From Dermatemys mawii (Eukaryota; Chordata; Testudines; Dermatemydidae), in NCBI GenBank assembly GCA_007922305.1, contig ML677334.1, positions 62,990,333 through 63,054,332 of the forward strand: a DNA stretch of 64,000 bases, written 5' to 3'. The notes under the pieces are model-generated. The model had not been told where the DNA came from. It did not search any database and was given only the letters and a program-made list of their open reading frames with translations. Position numbers and translations under genes: made by a program. This document shows positions 37,601-50,700 of the stretch, piece by piece; the stretch's first letter is position 1, and each line of letters starts with the position of its first letter.

Positions 37601-40600
37601 GCAGCATTATGGAGGCCTACTTTAGGTAAAAAGGAATAAGAGTAGGAATTCAAATGTTAGAAGATAATAAAGGAATGTTTCATTTGTCGCAACTTGGGGC
37701 TGGTGTTAGTGTGCATAAAGGCTAAAGGACCAGGGTCCATTTAAAGGTAAATGGGCACTAAGATATGGCTGGTGGACTTCTTGCCATAAAGAGAGAGGGG
37801 AGATCCAAAGTTTTTACAGACCAAGGTCCCCCTTGGAATCCATCATTCCTCAGCCTTCTCTGGTCATGGCTCTATGGCCTGGAGAAGTTTGTAGGTGAAC
37901 CCCTGACTGCCTTCCACTTTCACTAGCCTGATCTGACATCTCTGCTGCTCAGCCAGAAAACTCCTACCTTTCCTTTCTTCAGGGCCATCCCCATGCTCAA
38001 GCTCTCAGCCCAGCTCTGCTCTGCTCTTCCTTTGAACTCTTTTTATTTTCAGGACACTGGACTCTCTCTCCCTTCCCAGCCTCTGGGTTTTAAACTTTCC
38101 CTCTAACCTTTCTCAGGATTTTAGCCTCCCTTCAGGTTTCTGAATTCTCATTTATAATTCATTTATAATTATAATTCCCATGAGCAATCCCATCATCCTC
38201 ATTATCTCAAAGTAGGGTGCACCTGGACTAAAACAGAAGCACTGAGCCCAATTTCATTTAAGGGCCAGCTCTCCTATTATACTGAGGAGCAGTACAAAAG
38301 AAAATAGAAGCTGTCTGAAGCCAGCACCTATGAATTTCTCTACATATTTGGGACATTTGCCACCACTGTTTTCCAAATACCTCTAGAAACTTGTCACTGT
38401 ATTAAGTCATTTCTGTATATTCAGCTAATTTGCATTATGAACAATTACATATATTATCTATATTCATTTATCTTCTGGTCAGGATTTATACCAATACATG
38501 TTAATCTATAAATTGACTGTCGATCTTCTCAAATACTTTTGTCCTGTCATCTGTCAGCTTGTATTTCACTCTGAGGGTATGGTTACACTTACAAGATTAT
38601 AGCGCTATAGGTTATAGTGGTCCCCTTATACAGGAATATGTATAGCGCTATTGTATGTCCACACTCAGATGCTCCTGCAGTATAGCATGGCCACATTTGG
38701 GGCACTTAATGCGGCATTAAGAGCAGCGCATTAGGGCAGGTATCCCAGCATTCAGCTGGGTGCAACGTGCTTTTTAAACGAGGGGGGTGAGGGGGGACGC
38801 ATTGTGTGTACGCGGAGGGAGAGAGACAGTGGTTTTTCCGTTTTTCTGAAAGCCTGTCTGTGAGCCTCCGTTCACAGAAGGCTTTGTTTTCACACAGGCT
38901 CCCTCCTTAAACATTTGCATTGCTTATCTGCCGAGTTAAGAAAGAAACTCTAAAGAGGTACTTCCGCATTCCTCCAGTCGAGTTCAAAACAAAGGGAAGA
39001 GACGTCAATTGCCTTAAATGGCTCTAGGCATCTCCAGAGATTACTTGTAGCGCAGTGGGTGTCCACATCCTTGCTGTAGCGCTACAGCAGCTGCGCTACA
39101 GCCCTTATTCCCCATGCGGAGGTGGATTAATAATAGCGCTATAACTCCGCGGTTATAGCGCTCTACGTGCCTTGCCAGTGTGGACGGGGAGGGGGTTATA
39201 GCGCTCGTGGGGGCTTTATAGCGCTATAAAGTGCCAGTGTAACCATGGCCCTAGTCAGTAATGCCTTGTATAGGCTTTTAGCTATGCAGCAGAAATATAT
39301 TTTCAATTGCACATGTGAAAGCTTCACCCACCATCTCTTCCTCCTTAATGCAAGACTATCAAACACATCTTGAGTAAATTTAATTCTAGTATGCCTAAAT
39401 GATCTTTTCAAGTTTCCAGTTACTGATCTCTTTCTCTTGATTGTTTACTTTTTGCAGCAGAAACTCCGTGATTAAATATGTTTTTATTTAATATAATATT
39501 TTAAAATGTCAAAGGAAGCATAACATTGGTGGCTGATTTTATAAAAAAGAAATGTGCTTTAAATGCTTTAGTTTTCAAGAGAAAAGAACCATTTCTGATT
39601 AATATGTTAAGGGGGAAAAGATTAAACATTTTCACTGAAATGTAATCAAAGAAAAACAGACCAAGAGAATTACTCAAGTTATCTATAAAACACAACTCTT
39701 TCATTCAGGACACAACTGCCATTTTTATTCCATCAGAGTTTTAAGAAAAGAATGTGTTGAGAAAAAGAAAATGTTGCTAATATCACAATAGATACCTTCC
39801 AAATATTATTGAAGATCTATTATCATAAAACTGGAAATTAAAATTGATGTTCCTATTATGATATTTAGAACCATTCATGTCATTTTAAGAAATCTTGTAT
39901 AATCAAACTATAAAAAGTCTTTGTATAAAATCACAGCCAAACAACGATGGATAAAAAATACACTGTTTTAGATTACTGACTTATGTCTAACGTAATAAAC
40001 TGCAAAGCATCAGTAGCAGTTGTTTGGGGTGCCTGATAGGTATATTTCCTAAAGATGTAATATTCCCATGTGATACAGCTGTAACTGCTGAAAGCAGTAC
40101 TGTAGTAGCAGATTTAGGGATTGATCCCGCTCTCTTTGACTTCAGTGGAAGCAAGAACAGGTCCCTAATCTGTGTGTAATTCAAATGATCTGCTTAGCAA
40201 AACAATTAAGTCAGAGCTCTAACAGCTGATATTTATTTTAAGTTCATTGAGCCAGATCCTCTTCAGTCTAGCCTTTTTCTCTCTGCTCTGGTGGCACAAA
40301 GGACATAATACCAGTAGCTTTTCCCAGTTGGAGATTCCCCCAGAATGAGTGAGTTTTCAGGTTTGCATAGCCATCTTCTATGCTATATTTCCTCCCACTA
40401 GCCCCTTCAGTCCTTGGCATAGAAAAGGGCATGACTAGCACACTACTGTGCTCTAGGTGTTCTCAGATTGTGTACTTGTCTCTTGAGGCTTTAGAGTAGC
40501 TTTGTGACTATTTTAAACTAAAATGAGGCCAGAGCATGATCAGGGAACTGCAACTGGCTCTTTTGGTGCAACCCAGCAGCTCTGCCAAGCAAGATATGAG

Positions 40601-43600
40601 GTGCAACTGAGAATCTAAAAATTATATCTGTATTTCCCCAAGTCCAGCAGATAAGAAGGTATCCAATAAGTGTGCAACCAAAAGAATCTACACTTCTACA
40701 TTTTAGCACCTATTCTTCTAAGAAGGAGCTGAATTTTTCAGAGGCTGCTCAAGAAACCAACCACCATGTTGAAAGACTATGTCATGACACTTGTAACCCC
40801 AAATAAACAATCTCCCAAGAGATCATTCATTCAGGTGCATTGAGAGGAGAACTGAAGGTAGATTTTATACTTGCCAATCAAGAGCCCAATTCCTCACATT
40901 TGAAGAAAATCCACAATTAAATAGCACTGGTATATCACAGGACATTCAAATGGATCCAAATGATTACTCACTGACCATTCCCTGGGGCAGGTTTTGCGGT
41001 TAATGACTGTTTTCCATACATCAGAAAGATCTACACAGAGGGTGATTTTAAAGGAAGCAAAAGGGGCCCACAATCTGTTCCATTGCTGTCTTTTTTATTT
41101 ATTTATTTATTTTAGCTTTGATAAATGACATGTATACTTGAATATCCCTGCTATGAAATGCTAATGTAGAGCATGGAATGAAATTTGGAAATCTGCAGAG
41201 AAACTCACTTATTATGCTTCTGAAAGCATGTGAACTGTGCTAAGCACCAGTCACTTAAAAAGATAATCAGTCTTTTTTGTTTTCTTAATAATTCAAGAGC
41301 TATCCAGTTCAGACACAACTGAAAGAAACCAGGTCCCAGTCAAATATCTGAGTGGAGATGACAGAAGAACGCTAGTCAGACAACAGAACGGTGGAGCAAG
41401 GAGGGGACAGTGAGTTTCACCTAGCCTTTAATGACCTTTTGAAGGCAGGGAAACCTCATCCTGGGTCCCTTACTTGGCCATCACCTTTACCTAGCCTCTT
41501 GTGACTACCTACTTGGCCCCATATTTGGGCAGACTCCCATTCTCCTTTGTGACCCCCATGTATATCATTACAGAGGAGGGATCATGGCCCACCTCAGGCT
41601 GATGTATTTTTTGTATTTATTTCTATATATACTAACTGATTCTATTCTCTGGGACATGAACTGCTGCTCCATGCAAATGAAGCCCATAACTGCACGGGCC
41701 ACAATCCCTCACTTGCCAAGGGATTTTGATTCCTTTGCCAGTGAATGAGTTAACTTAGCAGATAAATAAAAAATCATCAAAGAATAATGTTCAAAATACG
41801 TTGGTCTCTTCTAAGCCAATGCTTTCTAATCAATTGCTTTCTAATCTTTCATTAATACTTGACTTAGAGAGTCTGAAATGTCAGCTTCTTCTCAGTCTCA
41901 ACCACAATGAAATTATTAGGATATATTTACAAGGCTGATTATTTTTTGAGCTCAAAGACAGCTATAGCAATGCTTATTAATGATTCTTCTATGGTCTCCC
42001 TCATAAAGCATATATGTATGATTTAACCTCAGCCTATAGAAACTTTAGAGTTTCACTTAACAAAAGACCATTAAGAAACATGACTTCTCCTTCTTTTCCA
42101 TTGTAAGCTTATGCTTCAGTCCATCAGTTTGCGGGGAGAGTGAAATAAACCAAACTTACTATATATATAAGTTTGGTTTATTAATGCATACACACATTAA
42201 TATACATACACACATACATACATACATACACACATACACTTCTTTTCCTCTTTATGCTAGATTGGCCTTCTCAGCAAGCTGTTTAAAAATATTTCAATGG
42301 AAGTAAATTTAGATGTATTCAGTTTTGCAGGTTTTATATTAAACAAAATGAAGAAAAAAATATTTTAATGACCATAGTTTTTATCATGAGTCTGCTTATA
42401 CCAAACAATGAATTTGAATTTAAGCATCATTTGGATGCCAATCTAAAGCTCCCTAGTAAACTATTCCTTTTTCTCCTGTGTCAGAGTTGCAAATGCAGAT
42501 ATGTGTTTAAAAAGCCCTCTTATCAAGTATATGCCTGGGGGTTTTTTACGTTTAAAGAGGCATTAAGACAATTATATATACAACACACAAATTAAGTTGA
42601 GTGAGAGCATTATGTGATATTAATCTGTTAGATGCTTTATTAATCTGAGTACAATCTGAGAGCATTAGTGAGAGATTTCAGTAACAAGAGAGGATAAGAT
42701 ACTACCCTAGTTGTTTATGAGAAAAAGTAGCAGACACACCTGACTGTGGAACAAAAATTATTTATTACATTTTGAACAAACCCTGATTTACTATAAACAT
42801 TAATTGCTTATAAAGCTTTAAAAGGACAAGTTATTTAAAGTAATGAGACATATTAGGCTCCAGTTTACTTGCAGTGTAGGTGGTAATGTTTTAGTGCACT
42901 TGACATTTCCTATGCTTATTTTAGAAATGTTTCTATTTCTTCTTTGAATTAGAACAGTAATGGTGCAGATAATTAGTAATCCAGACTGAATATCTAAATA
43001 AAGGACATACCAGTCTATAAGGAATCCTTACACTTTAAGCTTAGAGCCAAATTCTCATTTACACTTTAAGACTGCTCTGTTAGCCTAAAAGTGCTTCAAA
43101 GTGAATACAAATTACATTTGCACCCATATTAAGGACACTTTACACTGCCAGAGTGGTATAAAGAGGCCTTTCTATAAATAAGAATTAGACTCAAAGTATT
43201 TGCTTATCCAGTGTGTTAAGTCCAAAAGAATTAGTAACAGCCATGACTATTATCTACTTGATTGTACTCAACCAATAAAAATGGCCCAGATCCTGCTTCT
43301 GGTTCAGCCATTTTGCACCTCATCACTGGGACAAAACAGTCCTAAAGTCTGCAGGGACAGCAAAAGATGGATCACCTACTAGATCAAATGCCACTCATAA
43401 TCTATGCTACTGGAGTAGGGGCATAGCTGAGAAAAGGAAGCACGAATTCCTTAAACCATGTTGATTCTGGCTGCTCAATCACCCTTTTAGAGCCTTTGGC
43501 AGTCAGAGTACACAAGCAACATTCCAGCACTATGCAGTTCTTGGCCCAAACTAAAGATCAGGACCATTAATCTCACCTCAAGGTGCAAAGCTTTAGGCAC

Positions 43601-44683
43601 ACACTGTAACTTCCAACATCAGATGCTTTGAACAAAATTATTATTATTAAATAATTTTATTAATGGTATGTTTTAAAGCTTCAGTTAGATATATTCTAAA
43701 GATAAAGAAATAGAGAACTATGTCTTCATGGTGTGAGGTATTTGACTACAAATGCATCCCTCTACACAAACACCACATAGCTGAAGTGCCAAAATTGCAT
43801 TGTAGGGAGAAAGGTGGCATACTGGAGCGAGGATTAGCCTTAGGAGCAGCAGCTCTGTATAGCATGCTCTCCTCCAAACATGATAAATGAAAGACTGGAT
43901 TTGCAGACAAATCCGTGTGAGAGTTAATGCTACTCCCCTCAGCATTAAACTCCTCCTCCAAACTTTGGGGATCTAAGAAAACAGAACTAATTACTGCATG
44001 GCTTCTTGGGGGCTGTTACTATTAAGGCCAGATAGGGGAGCAACCCAAAAAGGTGCAAACCTCCATAATCTGCAAGGTCGAAGCCCAGTTTTCCCATGGA
44101 CTCTGGCATTTGGGGGCTGTAACATAAGGCTGCAAACCTCTCCCTTGAGAGCAAAATGGTTTTCAAATGCTTTCCCTGGCCTTGTAGGTTTTCCATTGAA
44201 AGATATTACACTTTTAAAAATAGTAATTACTGAAAACATTTGTTTTACAAATAGTAGTGGTCACGATTTTTCAGTGGTTAAGGTCGAGCCTGGGACACAG
44301 GAAACCTATAGTTCTGTTCCCTACTCTATTTCACACCTACTCTGTGATTCTGGCAAGTTACTTTCTGCCTTTGCTTTGTATCCCTATGTGCAGAATGGGG
44401 ATAATCTTCCTTAACTTGTGGGGGTGCTGTGAGGATAAATATATTAAAAATTATGAAGTGTTCATACACTATGGTAATGGGGACCATATATGAATCTAGG
44501 GAAAATAAACCAAAGGGAAAAACGTGAAAACCTCATATTTAAATGGACCAAAGTTTGGGGGGCAAAGGGTGTTGACCTTAAACAGAGCCCATCTAATCCC
44601 CTACAAATAATCTCCAAATACTAGGTCCCCGTCCTTTGCATGTTTGTTTGTTTTATGCCATGCCTATCACCACTGTAATTCTG

Positions 44684-44724
<41 letters not shown>

Positions 44725-47700
44725 CGCGCGCGTGCATACACAGCTGAGGAGAAAGGGAGCTGGGCCAGCAATGATATCATTACCCACAAAACCCAGGAGG
44801 ATTGTTCTAGGCAAGATAATACTGACCTTGATAGTATTATCTAATGCTCAGTAGTGTTCGTGACACCACTCTCTGCCCCTACAGGGGATGAAGAGATATT
44901 TTAGGCAGAAGTGAGGAGCCCATGGGAACAAGCTTAGCATGAAGTTTGTGAGCAGTGGAGTCCCTGGGTCTCAGAGTAGATGTGCCAGCCTTCTGCAGAT
45001 TCTCCTGTAGTTCATGAGCTTTCCTTGCATATTTCAGGAATGCTTATGTTAGTATGGCTATCTATAAAGCTCACCTCTTCATAGTATAATGTGAAAGTAA
45101 CTGCAAGATTTAATTTGCAGAGTATCCCAGTTCTGCTATGAGTTTTCCAATATTTGTCCCTGAATATTCAGATCCATTGCTTACTATAAAAAACTTGACA
45201 AGGCTAATCATGGTGTTCATTTGGAAAATGGTACTTTGAAACATTACCAAATGAAGGACTTATGCTTTACTTCTGAATATGTAGGAAGGAGTTTTCACAG
45301 CATTTTTTTTCTGCCAAACATTGAACTGTGACTTTTTCTGGTCTCCTAAATTACATTCTACAGTGCAGAAATAGCCACAGCTATCTGAAAGCTAAATACC
45401 TTTGATCCCATGAGCACAATGGCATTGAATTTAGTAATAATAGTGAATAGAGTTGTTGTTACAATGAAATCTATTACAATATGTTCAGGGAACACTTAGG
45501 GGCCACTTAAGATGAGGACAAGATTGTACAATGCTTGATGTAGGTTCTCTGCAATTTACTAGAAGCAGTATAGTAAGATATATTGGATTTGTAATGATTT
45601 AATTTGCTTGATTGTGGCACAAGCAGCTGGAGGCTCAAGCAGATAATTACATTTCTAAGCCACCAAAGTAATCCTTCTACAGGGGTTGTGGAATAGTCAC
45701 TGATGACAGGAAATCAGTTGAAACCAACATAAGGTCATACCCACATCAGTTTTCTAGTCATACAAAGTTCAGTGAAAGATTAGCAGTAGGGTGGTCAGCA
45801 TTGAAAAGGTATCATGCTGTTATCATACAAAAGGGCTTACTAGCATCTTGTCAAAGCAGGTAAGGATTATAAATTACATTGGTTATACTGGAAGGTCTGT
45901 GGTGGAAAAAGGACCACAGGCCATTTTTCTGAAATCTTTCACCAGCATTACATGCAAGAAAGAATATTCTATGGTTTCAAGGTTTTTACAATCTGGTAAT
46001 GTAGTTAAAGCCATAGCAAATAATTTTAAGATGATGTAAATTGATATAAACAAACCTTACTATGTACAACACAAGACAAAAATCCCTAGGAAATTATTAA
46101 AACATGTTTGACAAAGTAGATTTGTTATGTTATAAATACTAATACTTTTCAGCAGTAGGTCTCATAGCACTTTACAAGGGAGATCAGTATCGTAATCTCT
46201 ATTTTATAAATGGGGAAACTGAGGCAGAGAGCAGCAACATGACTTGTCCGAGGTCACTCAGAAGGCCAGTGGCTAGGGTGACCAGATAGCAAGTGTGAAA
46301 AATCGAGACGGGGTAGGGAGTAATTTCCACTTATATAAGAAAAAGTTCCAAATATTGGGACTGTCCCTATAAAATGGGGACATCTGGTCACCCTACCAGT
46401 GGCAGAGCCACTAATAGAACCCAGGTCTTCTGAGTAGCAATCCAGTACTCTATCCACTATGATACACTGCCCGTACATTAGTTATGATATGTCATTAACA
46501 GACAAAGAATGAGTAACTGCTTTATCAAAGCTATTCTAACAACATCACAGCTAACTCTTTGGCTATTTTAATCCCATAGGATTTAATAGGTTTGCCGATC
46601 TACTGTACTTACCTAGTGCTGCCGCATTTATCCATTGCTGTTGCCACATGCACCGTTAAGTATGCACTACTTACTAACACTATTTCTTTAAAGGTATCTT
46701 CCACTGAAATACCTAACCTTGGTCCATAAATAGTGAAAGGGTGAGAAACAGTGTACTTAAGGATTTAATAGGGTTGTGAGCCACATTTCAGTACCCTTTT
46801 ATTAGTTATTTTTATTTTGAAGGGGCACTGTGCTTTATAAGGCAAGTCTATCATTGTACTTGTGTCATAGTATCCCTAATCTTGTGGTAAATCTTAAAGC
46901 TGACAATAGCTGCAACAAGTGGTGGTGCAGTTTAACTTTTTTTTTCATCACCATCCACAGACACTTACGTTCCAAACTGTGTCATAAGGGGATATTTGCT
47001 AAAATGAAATTTAACTACCATAGCTGAATACACCAAGAAAAGAACTAAGACTGCAATTATTACAGCTGATTTCAATTTTGGAACAAAAACTTGCTTTTTT
47101 CTAAAAATGAAATGTTTCACAAACAATTTTTGACATTGTTTAGATGTTTTATTTTTTAGACAAATTTCCCCCATTATTTTTAAAAGCATTCAAAAATCAC
47201 TGAATGTAACCATATTATATTAAGATAAAAAAATCACATATTTCAAAAAATAAAAAGGATTGATCTCCAACACTTCAAAACAAAAAACTTCTAATTTTCA
47301 TTTTTTTCATAATTGCTTCTCATTTTCTATCACCTGTAATGTTTGCATTAAAAACATTTTTCTTCTTTAGATGAGACAATCCACCTCTTGTAAGAATAAG
47401 CACAGGTTTATTGAAATTAGCAGGGTTAAATCCACTTTCACAGCACCAAATTTTACGCATTAGGCATAATAAAATATAGTAGAAATAGAATGATATCAAA
47501 AATGTAAGTAGCTAGGCAAATGACTGTATCATAAATGTGTCTGATTCATTTCTTATCAGTTTTGTGCATACTGTACAAATGAACAATCACACAACAGCAA
47601 AATCAGTATTTTCACTAGAACCATTTTCAACTAACTGATATTAAACATGACCTAAACATGAATAAATAGCCTATAAAAAGGTCATTGAATCAACAACTAT

Positions 47701-50700
47701 TAATAGCCTCTGTCACACACACAACCATGCTCAAGATCTCTGGCATCAGACTGCCATTCTGAGTCCTAATCCACTGGACCAATGTGCTTTAAGCTTCCCC
47801 TTAGCTGAGTGGTGTCTTCTCCAGCAGTGTCTGTGGCCTCTCTGTGACATTTCTAACCAAGTGTTCTGTCTGTTACCCTTCACAGAAATGGGTAGTTCTG
47901 CTATCAGTGGCCACCAGGACCAGGACTGATTTTCCCACAACGTAAGCGAAATGTTTCCACCTTTTCCTGGAACTCCAACCATCTGGGAGCTCTGGGTTTA
48001 CAGTTTAGCTCTGTATTGAACCACAGATACACACACAGGTAGATTTGCACAGAATTCTAAAGGTTAAAACTCTTGACTTAGATAGCACAAGGGAAACACA
48101 TGTCTAGACAAATGACAAATGCTCATTTCCCTGCCTCAGTTTCCTCACCACTCTGGAGTATTTTCTGAAATTAGTACAGAGTCCTCTGGGTTGTACAGGA
48201 TCCTCTCTCTCTAGGTCAGCTAGCTCCCTTTTTCCTCAGCTGCTCCCACCTCCTGCTCCCTACTACAAAAGGATAGAATAGAAATGGGTAGTTGGAGAGG
48301 ACCTCAAGAGGTCACCTAGATCATTCCCCCATGAGGGAGAAGGACCAAGTATACCATCCCTGACAGCTGTTGCCTCTTCCTATCTCCTCCTCTTTCCTGC
48401 CCAAAGCTCCTTGTGTGTTTCTGTGGGTCTCCTCTGACTCATCCAGTTCTGTGGTTTTTAAAGGCTAGCATCAACACTTCGGTTTCTTTGTTCTGCATCT
48501 GGGGATCTTCCACTCTCCAGACTCCTTCCTCGTAGACAGACTGGGTCAAACTGTTTTCCCCAGGCTTCAGTCATCCCACTATCCTAAGCTGATCATTAAG
48601 GTATTAAAACTAAACACTGTACCTTGTCTGACAAACTCCAGTCAATTTATGGTTGACTCACTATGCAAACTATGGCCCGCAGGCCACATCCAGCCTGTGA
48701 GACTGTCCCATCCGGCCCAAGCAGTGCCTCAGGGGCAGTGCTTGCCCCTCCCCCGGAGCCGCGCCGCAGGGGCAGCGCTCTGGGGGCCTGGGGCTGCCCT
48801 CTGGCCCCTCTCCCGGAGCCACACCGCACAGGCAGAGCTCTGGAAGCCGGGGCTGTGCACTCCCCCTCTCCCCTGGCGCCACGCTGCGTGGGCAGAGCTC
48901 TGTGGGCCAGGGCTGCATGCTCCCCCCAGTCCCCGCAGCAGCTATGGTAAGGGTGAATGGGGGGGTTCCAGGATGGTGGTGGGGGCAGTCAGGGAGTAGG
49001 GTGGGTTAGTTGGGGTGGGATTCTGGGGTGGTTGGGGATGGGAAGGTGGTTAAGGGTTGTGGCAGTCAGAGGACAAGGAAGAAGGGAAATTGGGTGGGGA
49101 GTCGGGTCCTGGGAGGTGGTTAGGGGTCTGTAGAAGGGGAAGTCAGGGGACAAGATGCGGGGTTTGGATGGGTCAGGGATTCTCAGGGGGCAGTCAGGGG
49201 GCGGGAAGTGGGAGGGGGCTAGATTGGGGGCGGGGCCTTCCCTATCCAGCCCTCGCTATAATTTCGCAAACTCAATGTGGACCTCGGGCCGAAAAGTTTG
49301 CCCACCCCTGCACTATGCACTAAGGCATTCCATGAGGCATCAATTTCACAACATCAGCCTGAATTAAGAAATTGTGTGCAGACAAATTTCCAAAATCATC
49401 ACCAGCCCTAATGTAACAATGATGACTAATAAAAGTATGTATTCTGAAAGAAATCAGACTGTCAACTTATTAGCTATTGTAATGGTCATTTTAGAAAGTA
49501 AAACTCACTTCCAGGCAATTCTGTATCCCATATCAGAGAGATTTTCTAAGTGGGCTAGACTGAAAGCCACTGAGGTCAATGGAACTTCTTCCATTCTCTT
49601 CAGTGGGCTTTGGCTCCTCACTCTGAGGCTAGGTATTTCTCCCCTAGAACATATTAGTCATTTTTAGAGAGTCATATTAGTCATTTTTAGAGACTTGGGA
49701 AAGTATAGTTAGACATTGCTGATTTTCCTGCCGAGTAATTATTTTCATGCATATGGAATTTATACTATTGTTATACTATAAGGATATATTGAGAAAGGAT
49801 ACTTTAAAACATATTTTAAATGGCACTGTTTAGGAAAAGCACAAAATGTGTTATTATGTCAGTAAATTTATTTGTGAAAAGTACTAGAGGAGCAGTGCTG
49901 GAGATTAAATCCTCTACAATACAGATGCAGCACAGGCATACTTTTACCCTGGCAAACTCCTTCCACCCTCACTTGGAAAGAATATCTGTACAAATAAATG
50001 GTCAATCTCTGGCCTCTGCTGAAACTGGCAACAAGGCTTCCAAAAACTGCTAACTGTGATGTAGACACTTTTCTGATAGAAACTGGACTATGGCAAACTG
50101 AATCAGTTTCCATCCTACCTCTCCAATCACTTTATTACTAGGTGGCCCCTCATTTTCTTCTTACATATTTTCCATTCTCATCCAGTGTTTCTCAGAGCTC
50201 CTTCTCTACCTCCCTTCTCTTCTCACATTTTTGTGGTGTACATGGGTGATCCCACCAACTCTCACTGATTCAGTTATCACCCCTAAGCTGATGATACCCA
50301 AATCCATCTCAGCACTTCTGACCTCTCTCATTCTATCTGGACTCGCTTCTTTAACTGGGAAAAATCAAATGTCCAGTCCTTGATTTAAACTCAAAGTGAA
50401 AAGGAACTCAGAGACTCCTTATCTTTCCTCCCTCCAAAAAAAAAAAAAATCCTCTCTCCTTCTCTGTCAGCAACTTCACTATCTCTCATGACAGCAAGGT
50501 TCACAACCATAGAGTAATCTAAGGACACTCTTTTTCCTTTCCTCCACCACATCTAGGGCTTGTCTACATGAACAGTTTGTGGCAAACTGGAGTGTGAATC
50601 TACCCTGAACTAGCCTGCCTCTTATTAATTGTCCATGTGAACTCTGCTGCATTAACAGATTGTTAATGCAGTTTGACTAGTCCTCTTTCAAAGAGGACTA

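Noticed and set aside
48647..49367. Cluster of overlapping frames on both strands
   Set aside because: They come from the GC-rich interior of a hAT element with an 8-bp target duplication; low-complexity Arg/Ala/Pro/Gly composition.
49650..49695. Possible CRISPR-like direct repeat
   Set aside because: Only two head-to-tail units without spacers in a vertebrate intron; a simple tandem duplication.
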